Source: Novipirellula sp052161655 (lineage in GTDB: Bacteria > Planctomycetota > Planctomycetia > Pirellulales > Pirellulaceae). From it: DNA of 64,000 bases. Shown one piece after another: positions 7,195-15,385 of this stretch. The DNA lies in contig NZ_CP197418.1 of the NCBI RefSeq assembly GCF_052161655.1, positions 5,828,001 through 5,892,000 of the forward strand, read 5' to 3'. Positions within the stretch are counted from its first letter, which is position 1. Each line of letters begins with the position of its first letter. Position numbers and translations under genes: made by a program. The notes under the pieces are model-generated. The model was not told the origin of the DNA and searched no databases. It worked only from the letters and a program-made list of their open reading frames with translations.

Positions 7195-9582
7195 ATGGCC
7201 GAGCCACTCACACCGGAAGAACTGCAGCACATTGACGCGTATTGGCGAGCGGCGAACTATTTGTCGGTCGGGCAAATTTACTTGTTCGACAATCCATTGT
7301 TGAAGGCCCCCTTGGGAACGGAACATATCAAGCCACGCCTGCTCGGCCACTGGGGTACGACGCCAGGCCTGAATTTTATCTATGTCCATCTGAATCGCGT
7401 CATTAACAATCATGACCTGAGCGTCATCTACGTCACCGGACCGGGACACGGTGGGCCCGCTCTGGTCGCCAACACGTATCTGGAAGGCACCTACACCGAA
7501 CACTATCCCAACGTCACGCAAGACGAAGCGGGGATGAAGCGGTTGTTTAAACAATTTAGTTTCCCCGGCGGCATCCCCAGCCATGTTGCCCCCGAGACGC
7601 CGGGTAGCATCAACGAGGGTGGCGAACTGGGCTATTCGTTGTCCCATGCGTTCGGTGCCGTGTTTGACAACCCCGATTTGATCGCAGCCTGTGTCGTTGG
7701 TGACGGGGAGGCAGAAACCGGGCCCCTGGCCACGTCTTGGCATTCCAACAAGTTTCTCAATCCGATTCATGACGGCGCCGTGCTGCCAATTTTGCACCTC
7801 AACGGATACAAGATCGCCAACCCTACCGTGCTGGCTCGCATCAGCCACGAAGAGCTCGACCAATTGTTGCGTGGATACGGCTATACACCGCATTTCGTCG
7901 AAGGCGACGATCCCGAGCGGATGCATCAGCAAATGGCCGCAACGATGGACCAGGTAACCGACGAGATCCACCGCATTCAGAACCACGCTCGAAAGAACAA
8001 TGACGCCTCGCGTCCGCGTTGGCCGATGATCGTGCTTCGCTCGCCCAAGGGTTGGACAGGGCCGCGCGAGGTGGATGGCGTGCAAACCGAAGGGAGTTGG
8101 CGCAGCCACCAAGTGCCACTCGGGCAGTTACACGAGAACCCTGCACATGTCACGCAGCTTGAACAGTGGATGAAGAGCTATCGACCGGACGAGCTATTTG
8201 ACGATCAAGGCCGGCTCAAGTCGGAATTGGCAAAACTGGTACCGCAAGGTGAGCGGCGGATGGGCGCGAATCCTCATGCCAACGGAGGCGCACTCTTGAA
8301 AAGTCTACGGTTGCCCGATTTTCGTGACTATGCAGTCGAGCTGCCGAGTCCCGGCAGCGTCAACGCGGAAGCCACTCGGGTGCAAGGCAAGTTCATCCGC
8401 GACGTGATGAAAAACAATCTCGAATCACGCAACTTTCGTATTTTCAGTCCCGACGAGAACGCGTCGAACCGCTGGGCGGATGTATTTGATGTGACGGGGC
8501 GCGGCTTCGTGGGCGAAATCCTGCCGAGCGACGACCATGTTTCGCCCGACGGTCGCGTCATGGAAATGCTGTCCGAGCACCAGTGCCAGGGTTGGCTCGA
8601 AGGCTACTTGTTGACCGGTCGCCACGGATTCTTCAACTGCTACGAGGCATTCATCCATATCGTCGACTCGATGTTTAACCAACACGCGAAATGGCTGAAG
8701 GTTTGCAGCGATATTCCCTGGCGACGTCCAATCGCGTCGCTCAACTATCTGCTCTCGTCACACACTTGGCGCCAGGATCACAACGGATTCAGCCATCAAG
8801 ACCCCGGATTCATTGACCACGTCGTGAACAAAAAGGCCGAAATCATTCGCATCTACTTGCCGCCCGATGCGAACTGTCTGCTTTCTGTGACCGATCACTG
8901 TTTGCGTAGCCGCAACAACGTCAATGTCATCGTGGCGGGCAAGCAGCCGATGCCACAATGGTTGACGATGGATCAAGCAATCAAACACTGCGAAGCCGGC
9001 GTCAGCATTTGGGAGTGGGCGAGTAACGATCAGGGAAGCGAACCGGACGTTGTGATGGCTTGTTGTGGCGACGTGCCGACACTGGAAACGCTCGCGGCGG
9101 TTGATCTGATCCGAAAACATCTTCCGGATTTGAAAGTTCGGGTCATCAACATCGTGAACTTGATGAAGCTGCAACCCGACAGCGAACATCCGCACGGTTT
9201 GTCCGACAAGGAGTTCGACATCATGTTCACCACTGACAAGCCAATTATCTTCGCATTTCATGGATATCCATGGCTGATCCACCGGCTGACGTATCGGCGG
9301 AGCAATCACAAAAATCTTCACGTCCGCGGCTACAAAGAGGAAGGCACGACGACGACACCGTTTGACATGGTGGTGCTAAACGACTTGGACCGATTCGACC
9401 TTGTTGGAGATGTCATCGACCGGGTTCCCAAGCTAAGAGCCAAGGCGGCATACGCTAAGCAGGCGATCAGTGAGAAATTAATCGAACACAAACAGTACAT
9501 TTGTAAGCACGGGGCAGACATGCCGGAAGTCCGCAACTGGCGATGGGGGGACCCCAAGAACCATTCGGATCAAGAATCATGA
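7195..9582 (+). CDS. xfp: Xylulose-5-phosphate/fructose-6-phosphate phosphoketolase
   Basis: 795 residues, the normal length for the family. This thiamine-diphosphate enzyme uses phosphate to cleave xylulose-5-P (or fructose-6-P) into acetyl-phosphate and glyceraldehyde-3-P (or erythrose-4-P). Visible family motifs: GHWGTTPGLNFIYVHLNR, the TPGHG-like VTGPGHGGPA, SINEGGELGYSLSHAFGA, the ThDP/Mg site GDGEAETGPLATSWHSNKFL, and in the C-terminal half LLTGRHGFFNCYEAFIHIVDS. AGGA lies about 8 bases before the start. It stands among stress genes, suggesting a carbon bypass yielding acetyl-P (and ATP through acetate kinase) under energy limitation. A 45-codon gene follows by 43 bases. Confidence 0.97.
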   Translation: MAEPLTPEELQHIDAYWRAANYLSVGQIYLFDNPLLKAPLGTEHIKPRLLGHWGTTPGLNFIYVHLNRVINNHDLSVIYVTGPGHGGPALVANTYLEGTYTEHYPNVTQDEAGMKRLFKQFSFPGGIPSHVAPETPGSINEGGELGYSLSHAFGAVFDNPDLIAACVVGDGEAETGPLATSWHSNKFLNPIHDGAVLPILHLNGYKIANPTVLARISHEELDQLLRGYGYTPHFVEGDDPERMHQQMAATMDQVTDEIHRIQNHARKNNDASRPRWPMIVLRSPKGWTGPREVDGVQTEGSWRSHQVPLGQLHENPAHVTQLEQWMKSYRPDELFDDQGRLKSELAKLVPQGERRMGANPHANGGALLKSLRLPDFRDYAVELPSPGSVNAEATRVQGKFIRDVMKNNLESRNFRIFSPDENASNRWADVFDVTGRGFVGEILPSDDHVSPDGRVMEMLSEHQCQGWLEGYLLTGRHGFFNCYEAFIHIVDSMFNQHAKWLKVCSDIPWRRPIASLNYLLSSHTWRQDHNGFSHQDPGFIDHVVNKKAEIIRIYLPPDANCLLSVTDHCLRSRNNVNVIVAGKQPMPQWLTMDQAIKHCEAGVSIWEWASNDQGSEPDVVMACCGDVPTLETLAAVDLIRKHLPDLKVRVINIVNLMKLQPDSEHPHGLSDKEFDIMFTTDKPIIFAFHGYPWLIHRLTYRRSNHKNLHVRGYKEEGTTTTPFDMVVLNDLDRFDLVGDVIDRVPKLRAKAAYAKQAISEKLIEHKQYICKHGADMPEVRNWRWGDPKNHSDQES

Positions 9583-9625
9583 GTGAACTGCGGATGGAGT
9601 GTCTACTACGCACGACGAGCAAAGC

Positions 9626-9763
9626 ATGAGCAAACAAAAGATCTGGGACATCCATCTGAAAGTCGATGGGCTACCCGATGCCGAGATGCTCAAAAGCATG
9701 CAGCAGTTGGCAGAGAGGATCATGGAAGACCTGAGCAGGACAACAAAAGCACCGCTCGCGTAA
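9626..9763 (+). CDS. 45-residue hypothetical protein downstream of phosphoketolase
   Basis: A short ORF starting 43 bases after xfp (MSKQKIWDIHLKVDGLPDAE...). The visible composition is amphipathic and mostly helical after residue 17 (DAEMLKSMQQLAERIMEDLS), with no membrane span. The upstream ACGAGCAAAGC gives only a weak ribosome site. It could be a small partner of the phosphoketolase or chance. No family recognised. Confidence 0.5.
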   Translation: MSKQKIWDIHLKVDGLPDAEMLKSMQQLAERIMEDLSRTTKAPLA

Positions 9764-9850
9764 CCGAGAACTACCGATTCTGGCACCCCCAAAATCGACA
9801 CCTGAAATAAAAGAACCTAGGACACTTTTCGGTGACTGCCGGCAATAGAC

Positions 9851-10085
9851 GCTCGTTCCCAGGCTCCTGCCCAACGCCGTGAACGGTTTTCTGGTAGCTA
9901 GTTTTGCCAGAAGGTGGTGATTCGCATTTGCGCGCCAACAATCCACGCTCTGGCGAGCGTAGCTACGAACCGCAAATGCGTAATTGGCAGCACAAAAAGC
10001 GTTCAAGGCGTTGGGCTCCTGCGTTGGAACGCACTACTTTGGCGGCGCCCGCCTCGTCTGTTCTCGCTCGGCAGGCGTGAGTTTT
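9851..10085. repeat. Composite palindromic intergenic repeat, copy 1 (intact)
   Basis: The left end (GGCTCCTGCCCAACGCCGTG) recurs inverted near 10000 (CGTTCAAGGCGTTGGG). Inside are two arms, GTAGCTAGTTTTGCCAGAAG at 9894 and CTCTGGCGAGCGTAGCTAC ending at 9966. A GC-rich hairpin-like unit follows at 10045-10080. The same order of blocks is found at 19160-19271 plus 21068-21230, where an IS interrupts it. The rest of the 9764-10097 gap has no gene. Confidence 0.75.
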
Positions 10086-10097
10086 TTAAAAAAAGGC

Positions 10098-11276
10098 TCA
10101 CTCCAGCGTTCGCGCTGCCCCGGCTCCTAAACCCATCGTGAGTTTTACCACTCCGACGACGAATAGGAAAAGAAAGGAATAGGTCCAGCGCTGGGTCAAA
10201 TCAAACAGCCCGCCGAAGAATAGGGGGCCGGTTGCCGCAACAAGGTAGCCAATTGATTGCGCAAAACCAGAAAGTTCTGTGGCGGATTCCGTGTCGCTCG
10301 ATCGAAGGACGATGAACAGGAGCGCCAATCCGAAGGAGCCGCCCAGAACGAAGCCAAGAAGCGAAACCCATAACGCGTTCCATCCCATCGGATCCAACAG
10401 AAGCCCGGCCAAGCTAATGGATTCGACCACTGCCAATAAAAATACGATACTGCGTTGGTTCGTTCTTCTTCCCGCATAAGTGGGAATCATCAATGATCCT
10501 AAAATGCCCATCGCTTGTGACAACGACAACATCCAACCTGAATACGTCGCGTCGTAGCCCCTGCTGATCAAGATGGCGGGCAGCCAAGCTAAGACGACGT
10601 AGAAGGTCAGCGACTGAAGGCCCATGAAGAGTGCGACTTGCCATGCCAATTTCGAGCCGCCGAGATGCTTCATAGCCTTTTGAAAGCTTCGATTTGGTTC
10701 TGATCTCGTTAAACGACGAACCTGCGGCAACCAAACAACGAAGGCAACCATGGCTGGGATAGCCCAGACGCCCAACGCTCCTCGCCAGCCCAGTTTGAAA
10801 TCGCCAGCCAACGGGACGCTAACCCCCGCTGCCAGCGAAGCTCCCAATCCCATCGCGCTGGAATAAAGACTCGTGACGAATCCAGAACGTGAGGCAAAAT
10901 TGCGTTTCGTCAGACTCGGCAGCAATACGTTGCCAAACGCAATTGCGATACCCAAAAGAAGAGTGCCCAAATACAGGGCGGGCAGCCATGCGATCGACCG
11001 CATTGCAGCACCGACAGCCAGCAATGCCATCGCCCCGAGCAACGTGCCACCAATACCAAACCGCCGAGTAAACAAGGGCGTTAAGGTTGAGATAACTCCA
11101 AACGCGATCAGCGGCAATGTGGTCAACAGACCCAACTGCGAACTGGACAGCCCCGTCGACTGACGTATGTCTTCAACCAACGGCCCAACGCTCGCCAGTG
11201 CGGGACGCAGGTTGACAGCAACGAGCAGGATGCCTGAGATCAACAACAGGTTCGCCGAACGCGACTGGCGATGCAT
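10098..11276 (-). CDS. MFS transporter, CynX/NimT-like
   Basis: 392 residues from the ATG at 11276 (MHRQSRSANLLLISGILLVA); a longer reading to 11447 adds a polar stretch without membrane character and is unlikely. About 12 hydrophobic spans are visible. The NLRPALASVGPLVEDIRQ stretch after the first span is characteristic of the CynX/NimT (cyanate or nitroimidazole-type) branch of the major facilitator superfamily. The substrate cannot be inferred. It is monocistronic as far as can be seen, converging on the repeat at 9851. The GTGAG...CTCAC pair around 10078-10102, with a T6A7 run inside, may form its terminator. Confidence 0.88.
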   Translation of the reverse strand: MHRQSRSANLLLISGILLVAVNLRPALASVGPLVEDIRQSTGLSSSQLGLLTTLPLIAFGVISTLTPLFTRRFGIGGTLLGAMALLAVGAAMRSIAWLPALYLGTLLLGIAIAFGNVLLPSLTKRNFASRSGFVTSLYSSAMGLGASLAAGVSVPLAGDFKLGWRGALGVWAIPAMVAFVVWLPQVRRLTRSEPNRSFQKAMKHLGGSKLAWQVALFMGLQSLTFYVVLAWLPAILISRGYDATYSGWMLSLSQAMGILGSLMIPTYAGRRTNQRSIVFLLAVVESISLAGLLLDPMGWNALWVSLLGFVLGGSFGLALLFIVLRSSDTESATELSGFAQSIGYLVAATGPLFFGGLFDLTQRWTYSFLFLFVVGVVKLTMGLGAGAARTLE

Positions 11277-11433
11277 AGGTAGAACTAAGGACGGTTTGGG
11301 CGACGAGACGTGATGGACGCTCTCAGTGTGGCCATGACTTTTGATGCTGAACCCTCCGTGTGGGTCGAGGCGTGGATTGAATGTTGGCAATTTTCGATGC
11401 TGGCAATTTGCAGAGTGGAAGTCTACCGCAAAG

Positions 11434-11457
11434 CAAAGTCTTGACAACTTCCGCTAC
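11434..11457 (+). repeat. Diverged copy of the 25-bp GAGTTCCGCTAC repeat
   Basis: AAAGTCTTGACAACTTCCGC followed by TAC resembles the better preserved copies at 12615-12639 and 61841-61865. It lies between the MFS gene and the HAD phosphatase; the remainder of 11277-11553 shows no gene. Confidence 0.5.
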
Positions 11458-11553
11458 AGTTGCGTTCGCAACCGACAACGGCGCCAAGCGACAACGCTGA
11501 TTGCCTCGCTCGCCGGATAATCCACTTCGCCCAGGAACTTTTAGTAAATTGGT

Positions 11554-12210
11554 CTAAAGAGAATTCAGCAGGTCGGCAGTCAATTCCTGCAACGAGGTAA
11601 GCTGTCGATCGGCGATGACAAAACGCTTTTGATTTGCGGCCAACGCTTCAGGAATGACAATCGTTTTCATCTGCGCTGCTTTGGCAGCCAGTAGCCCAAT
11701 GAACGAGTCTTCCAACGCGAGGCACCGCTGAGGCTGGACACTCAACGCGTCACAGGCGTTCAAGTAAACTTCAGGATGAGGCTTGGAGTACCGTAAATCG
11801 GCACCCGATACGACCGCTTGGAAAACGTCATGTAGATCGAGCGCGTCGATTGTCGCCTGGATCAACGTCATCGGTGACGATGATGCGATTGCGAGTTTCA
11901 ATCCAGACTGTTGGCAAACGCTAATCGCGTGGTTCAGTCCCGGCATCGCGGGCTTGTTAACACGCACCAGTTCAATCACGCAGTCCACGATTCGGTTGCA
12001 GACGTCTTCGCGGCTGACCGAATCCCATGGCGACTTTTCGTAGTACCTTTGGACAATCTCATCGACGCGCATACCTGTCGTGTCGATCGTATCCTGGCGG
12101 GTGATTGCAACGCCGAGCTGCGCAAACACATCCAATTGGGCTTCTTGCCAATAGGGCTGCGAGTCAATCATCAACCCATCCATGTCAAACACTGCTGCTG
12201 CAATCATCAT
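11554..12210 (-). CDS. HAD-superfamily sugar-phosphatase (HxpB/YniC or beta-PGM-like)
   Basis: 218 residues from the first of two adjacent ATGs (12210, 12207); a longer reading to 12258 adds a basic stretch unlike the family. HAD motifs in order: AAVFDMDGLMIDSQ (nucleophile and acid aspartates), IASSSPMTLI (motif II serine), SKPHPEVYL (motif III lysine) and ALEDSFIGLLAAKAA (motif IV acid). The cap is the helical type inserted after motif I, as in beta-phosphoglucomutase and 2-deoxyglucose-6-phosphatase-like enzymes. It hydrolyses a small sugar phosphate in the cytoplasm; the exact substrate is not evident. Confidence 0.9.
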   Translation of the reverse strand: MMIAAAVFDMDGLMIDSQPYWQEAQLDVFAQLGVAITRQDTIDTTGMRVDEIVQRYYEKSPWDSVSREDVCNRIVDCVIELVRVNKPAMPGLNHAISVCQQSGLKLAIASSSPMTLIQATIDALDLHDVFQAVVSGADLRYSKPHPEVYLNACDALSVQPQRCLALEDSFIGLLAAKAAQMKTIVIPEALAANQKRFVIADRQLTSLQELTADLLNSL

Positions 12211-12669
12211 TCTTTGCACTTTTCGTTTTGCGAATCTTGAACTTCTCCAGCGGTGCACGTGTCATGCAGGCAATGATCGGTATTCACCACACTGCCCGTC
12301 AGAGAACAAAATCATGGCGAAGCCGTTTAAGCTCCCCCTGACACCGTTGCTGTTACACAAGCACGATCCGCCTAGCATCTTTTCGGCGTTTTTTTCCTCG
12401 GCGTTCCTTGCAAATGTCGTTTCCTCGATGGCTTCCGCCGATCCCCATGACTGGGCAGTGCAACGTATGTTTGAGATTGTCTCGACATTCTAGGATGCTG
12501 ACCAGGCAGCTCAATGCGGGTGTAGTCGGAAACTCTATCACCGATCCAGTGGGAAACGGCAATGCTGCGTTACAGCAGCTTAGTGACACCCCAGAGGTGA
12601 TTCGGGATGTAGTTCGAAACTCTTGACGAGTTCCGCTACAGCGGTGAATGACAGTTGAGATTTCCGAGA
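12211..12669. other. 459-base gap with a well-preserved 25-bp repeat at 12615-12639
   Basis: No gene is supported. The only clear element is the repeat starting CGAAACTCTTGACGAGTTCC and ending GCTAC, identical to the copy at 61841-61865. A small ORF on the plus strand across 12182-12493 has no ribosome site or recognisable protein. Confidence 0.6.
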
Positions 12670-13560
12670 TCAGGATACCGCGTCGTTCTGCCGCGGTGGA
12701 ATCGCAAGTATGTCGCGGTTGGAGTTTCGCAACACGCTTTCTGTCACGCTTCCCATCAATGCCCGAGCAATTACCGATCGACCGCACGTTCCGACCACGA
12801 TCAATTCGGCTGACAACTCTTCTGCCGTCGAGCAAATCGTATCGGCGGTATCGAGAGTGGACGGTTTGAGAAGCATCGAGAACCCTTCAATGTCGATCCT
12901 GTCAATAAATGACTTCACTTCTTCGCTGGCTCGCTTTCTTTCTCCCATGACAAACGCTCGCTTCTCAAAATCACTCAACGACGCGCGGCTCATCAGAGCT
13001 GTTGCCGGAACGCTGAAAACATGAAGCAGAGTAACGGTCAGCCGATCGAACAAACCTAGTGATTTGACGGTGCGAATCGTTGTTTCGGAATAGGACGAAA
13101 GGTCCGTCGCCACGATTGCTCGACGGTACGGCCCTGTCGGAACTCCGTTGGCCATCAAGACGGGACGGACCGCGGTCCGGATCGTACGCTCGGCAGTTGT
13201 CCCGACCAGGATATTTCGAAGAAGTTGTCGACGATGCGGGCCGATCACGATTAAGTCAGCGTCAATGTCGCGGGCTGCCTGCGTGATTCCGGTAAACGGA
13301 TTGCCAAGCACGACACGAAAGTCGTATTTCACGGCATCAATCTCTCCGAGAGTATGTGTCAGCTCCTCAAGCAATTTCGTCGATGCATCCCGTTCTGCCT
13401 GCACGATCACCTGCGGCTGATCGTCATCAACGACGTGAACCAAATGGATCTTGGAATCAAATTCACTCGCCAGCAGCTTCGCGCGGCGGATCGCACGATC
13501 CGAGCGTTCTGAGAAATCTGTTGCAACTACAATGGTCTTCATTACTCTGCTCACCGACAT
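12670..13560 (-). CDS. Tandem universal stress protein (two Usp domains)
   Basis: 296 residues from the ATG at 13560; the ATG at 13542 (MKTIVVATDFSERSDRA) is equally plausible because Usp proteins usually begin this way. Domain 1 ends with DLIVIGPHRRQLLRNILVGTTAERTI; domain 2 starts RRAIVATDLSSYSE and ends ELIVVGTCGRSVIARALMGS, both with the G-x2-G-x9-G(S/T)-type nucleotide-binding signature. It stands alone on the minus strand, with an inverted repeat upstream. Probably a cytoplasmic ATP-binding stress protein. Confidence 0.93.
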   Translation of the reverse strand: MSVSRVMKTIVVATDFSERSDRAIRRAKLLASEFDSKIHLVHVVDDDQPQVIVQAERDASTKLLEELTHTLGEIDAVKYDFRVVLGNPFTGITQAARDIDADLIVIGPHRRQLLRNILVGTTAERTIRTAVRPVLMANGVPTGPYRRAIVATDLSSYSETTIRTVKSLGLFDRLTVTLLHVFSVPATALMSRASLSDFEKRAFVMGERKRASEEVKSFIDRIDIEGFSMLLKPSTLDTADTICSTAEELSAELIVVGTCGRSVIARALMGSVTESVLRNSNRDILAIPPRQNDAVS

Positions 13561-13658
13561 CTTCTTGGGAGGTGTTGGACTCGTAACTCGACACGGTGAT
13601 GCGCATCGACAGTGCGTGCAATCGCATTTCGGACCGAGCTCACTTCTTTAGGACGTTC

Positions 13659-13772
13659 GGAACAATAATTGGCGGGCGGTAGTGGACGAGACTACGAGTC
13701 CTGCAGCTTCATTCAGCCAACAAGGACACGTTGCCTCGTCCACTACGGAAGACGCCGCCAGTTATTCTTCCG
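13659..13772. repeat. Long imperfect inverted repeat
   Basis: Left arm 13659-13701 (core GTAGTGGACGAGACTACGAG) pairs with right arm 13723-13772 (core TTGCCTCGTCCACTAC) across a loop of about 21 bases. It lies between the divergent usp (12670) and dps (14186). An 89-codon ORF read across it is an artefact of the repeat. The remainder of 13561-14185 holds a candidate sigma-54 promoter but no gene. Confidence 0.7.
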
Positions 13773-14091
13773 ACGGTCCTTACCTCGACTGAGTAAGGTT
13801 TTTGTTAGCACTCCAATACTGATACAAGCCACTAATGCAACCCGCATGCCGAGAGGTGGGTGCAAGTTCGGTGATCGCGGAGGTCGCGCGTACCTTTCGT
13901 TACGCACTCACGAAATCCGTTGGCAAAGTGCCTTGTGAAAACTTTTCGTCGAGAGACGGATCAAGCCCGAGTGAAAAGCGTCACCTCGAGTTACCGGCGT
14001 CAGCTGATAGTTGACGTGCTCGCCACCGCGTTGCTCAACGAAATCTTTTATTGCTAGGCATTCCGCTGCCTTTCTCGACTTTGGTTAATAT

Positions 14092-14107
14092 TGGAACGCA
14101 GAGTGCA
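14092..14107 (+). promoter_or_regulatory. Candidate sigma-54 promoter for dps
   Basis: TGGAACGCAGAGTGCA keeps GG-N10-GC spacing with one mismatch in each half against TGGCAC / TTGCA. It lies about 80 bases before the dps start. Weaker than the site at 4011. Confidence 0.4.
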
Positions 14108-14185
14108 TTATTGAGACTACGTTCAGCGGTGTCTACAATGGGCGACCCGCGAAAGAGTATCCCCAACTTGAAGAGAGAACAAATC

Positions 14186-14683
14186 ATGAATACCACGACT
14201 GCAATGGAACTTGAAACTCGTATCGACATTGCACAGGCGACTCGCGAGTCGATGGTCGATCTGTTGAATCAGCAGCTTGCCGATACGTTCGATCTGTACT
14301 CGCAGGTCAAGCAAGCTCACTGGAACGTGAAAGGCATGAAGTTCATGTCATTGCATCTGTTGTTCGACCAACTTGCCGCGAACTTCATTCGTTATGCGGA
14401 TGACATCGCTGAGCGAGCGACGGCGTTGGGCGGTTTGGCGAAGGGAACCGCGCGAATGGCGTCCGAGAACTCACACATTGAAGAACTGCCAAGTGAGATG
14501 ACCGACGGCAAGGAGTTCGTGATCGCGATGGCGGATCGCTTCGCTGCGTACGGCGCGTCGTCGCGTGCCGCAATCAAACGTGCCGAAGATGAGAACGATG
14601 CCGTGACCGCGGACCTGTTCACCGAAATCACGCGTGAAGTCAACAAGAGCTTGTACTTCTTGGAATCACACCTGCAAGGGTAG
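14186..14683 (+). CDS. dps: Dps ferritin-like DNA-protection protein
   Basis: 165 residues from the ATG at 14186 (MNTTTAMELE). A longer reading from 14051 has no Dps similarity in its first 45 residues. The ferroxidase-site residues are in place: VKQAHWNVKGMKFMSLHLLFDQLA, then YADDIAERATALGG, the paired motif that forms the site between two subunits. Dps dodecamers oxidise and store iron with hydrogen peroxide and may coat DNA in starved cells. It stands alone on the plus strand; a 7-bp stem-loop follows the stop by about 30 bases. Confidence 0.95.
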   Translation: MNTTTAMELETRIDIAQATRESMVDLLNQQLADTFDLYSQVKQAHWNVKGMKFMSLHLLFDQLAANFIRYADDIAERATALGGLAKGTARMASENSHIEELPSEMTDGKEFVIAMADRFAAYGASSRAAIKRAEDENDAVTADLFTEITREVNKSLYFLESHLQG

Positions 14684-14714
14684 GTCTTGCGTGGACGATG
14701 ATGCCCGAGGGAGG

Positions 14715-14733
14715 GTGGAAGAGATGCTTCCAC
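14715..14733 (+). terminator. Stem-loop after dps
   Basis: GTGGAAG-AGATG... pairs with CTTCCAC, a perfect 7-bp stem with a 5-base loop about 30 bases after the dps stop. No T-run follows, so termination is uncertain. A second hairpin, CGAAACTC-TTGGC-GAGTTTCG at 14767-14787, is a shortened relative of the 25-bp repeat family. Confidence 0.4.
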
Positions 14734-14817
14734 ACCATTGACATTGAGAGGGTAAATCAGGAACGTCGAAACTCTTGGCGAGTTTCGATGGGAGACCCTT
14801 AGAGACGTAAGGAAAAA

Positions 14818-15102
14818 TTGGAGTTGCTTACGTTCTACCGGAAGAACATTGTTCAGCGAGCAACGGAATCTTGGCGTCAATCCAAAACAGCAGCCGAATC
14901 ACGGGCGAATTCGCTCGCCCAATCGATCCGTACTTGGGATTTCGATGCGAAGCCGGTCATCATTAAAACACCACACGTCGGTGATGCGTTACTTTCCTAC
15001 GCCGACCAGCACGACTTCGACCTGATCGTCACCGGCGATCGCCGTCGTGGCACGCTAAATCGGTTGTTTCTCTGCTGCGTGTTGGTTTCAAGAGCAACTT
15101 AA
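14818..15102 (+). pseudogene. Fragment of a universal stress protein (C-terminal part)
   Basis: The frame opens without a proper start (TTG, no ribosome site) and reads about 80 residues homologous to the second domain of the USP at 15386: compare PHVGDALLSYADQHDFDLIV and GDRRRGTLNRLFL here with PHIGAALVEHANKRDCDLII and GDRRETIVARILL there. It then degenerates (CCVLVSRAT) before the final beta strand. About 200 N-terminal residues are missing. It is a remnant. Confidence 0.75.
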
Positions 15103-15130
15103 TAAGTTCCATTACGGAGACCGTGAATCC

Positions 15131-15211
15131 ATGGCTAGCTTCAAAAATATCTTGGTTGCGACCGACACTCGTTTGGACGACCGCACAATTGTTGATGAAG
15201 CTGCCCGACGC
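15131..15211 (+). pseudogene. Fragment of a universal stress protein (N-terminal start)
   Basis: MASFKNILVATDTRLDDRTI followed by VDEAARR is a typical Usp start, with GGAGA upstream of the ATG. The similarity ends abruptly at 15211, where a reversed piece of nhaA begins. The ORF runs on to 15424 in meaningless sequence. Confidence 0.7.
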
Positions 15212-15320
15212 GAATTGGCCGCGATCAAAGCGACAGCGGTGCAGACCATCAGCACGATGCCGCTGCCCGGGTCGATATGCAAGAATCGATTGAATGGATG
15301 CTGCTGTTTGTCGATCGATT
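15212..15320 (-). pseudogene. Fragment of a second nhaA (N-terminal region)
   Basis: The reverse complement reads FNRFLHIDPGSGIVLMVCTA then VALIAANS, which aligns with LARFLHVEATSGIVLVICTA and IALVAANSS of the intact NhaA at 268-1608. Only about 35 codons survive, with no start and no continuation. It directly abuts the USP start fragment in opposite orientation, the mark of an old rearrangement. Confidence 0.75.
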
Positions 15321-15385
15321 ATACCGTAGAGGCTATTCGATTGGATTCATTCAGTTTGCCAATTAGACAGAAGCGAAACACGATC

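Noticed and set aside
12182..12493. 103-codon plus-strand ORF after the HAD phosphatase
   Set aside because: It starts antisense to the phosphatase, has no ribosome site and an unstructured composition.
13669..13938. 89-codon ORF between usp and dps
   Set aside because: It reads across a large inverted repeat, which explains the open frame.
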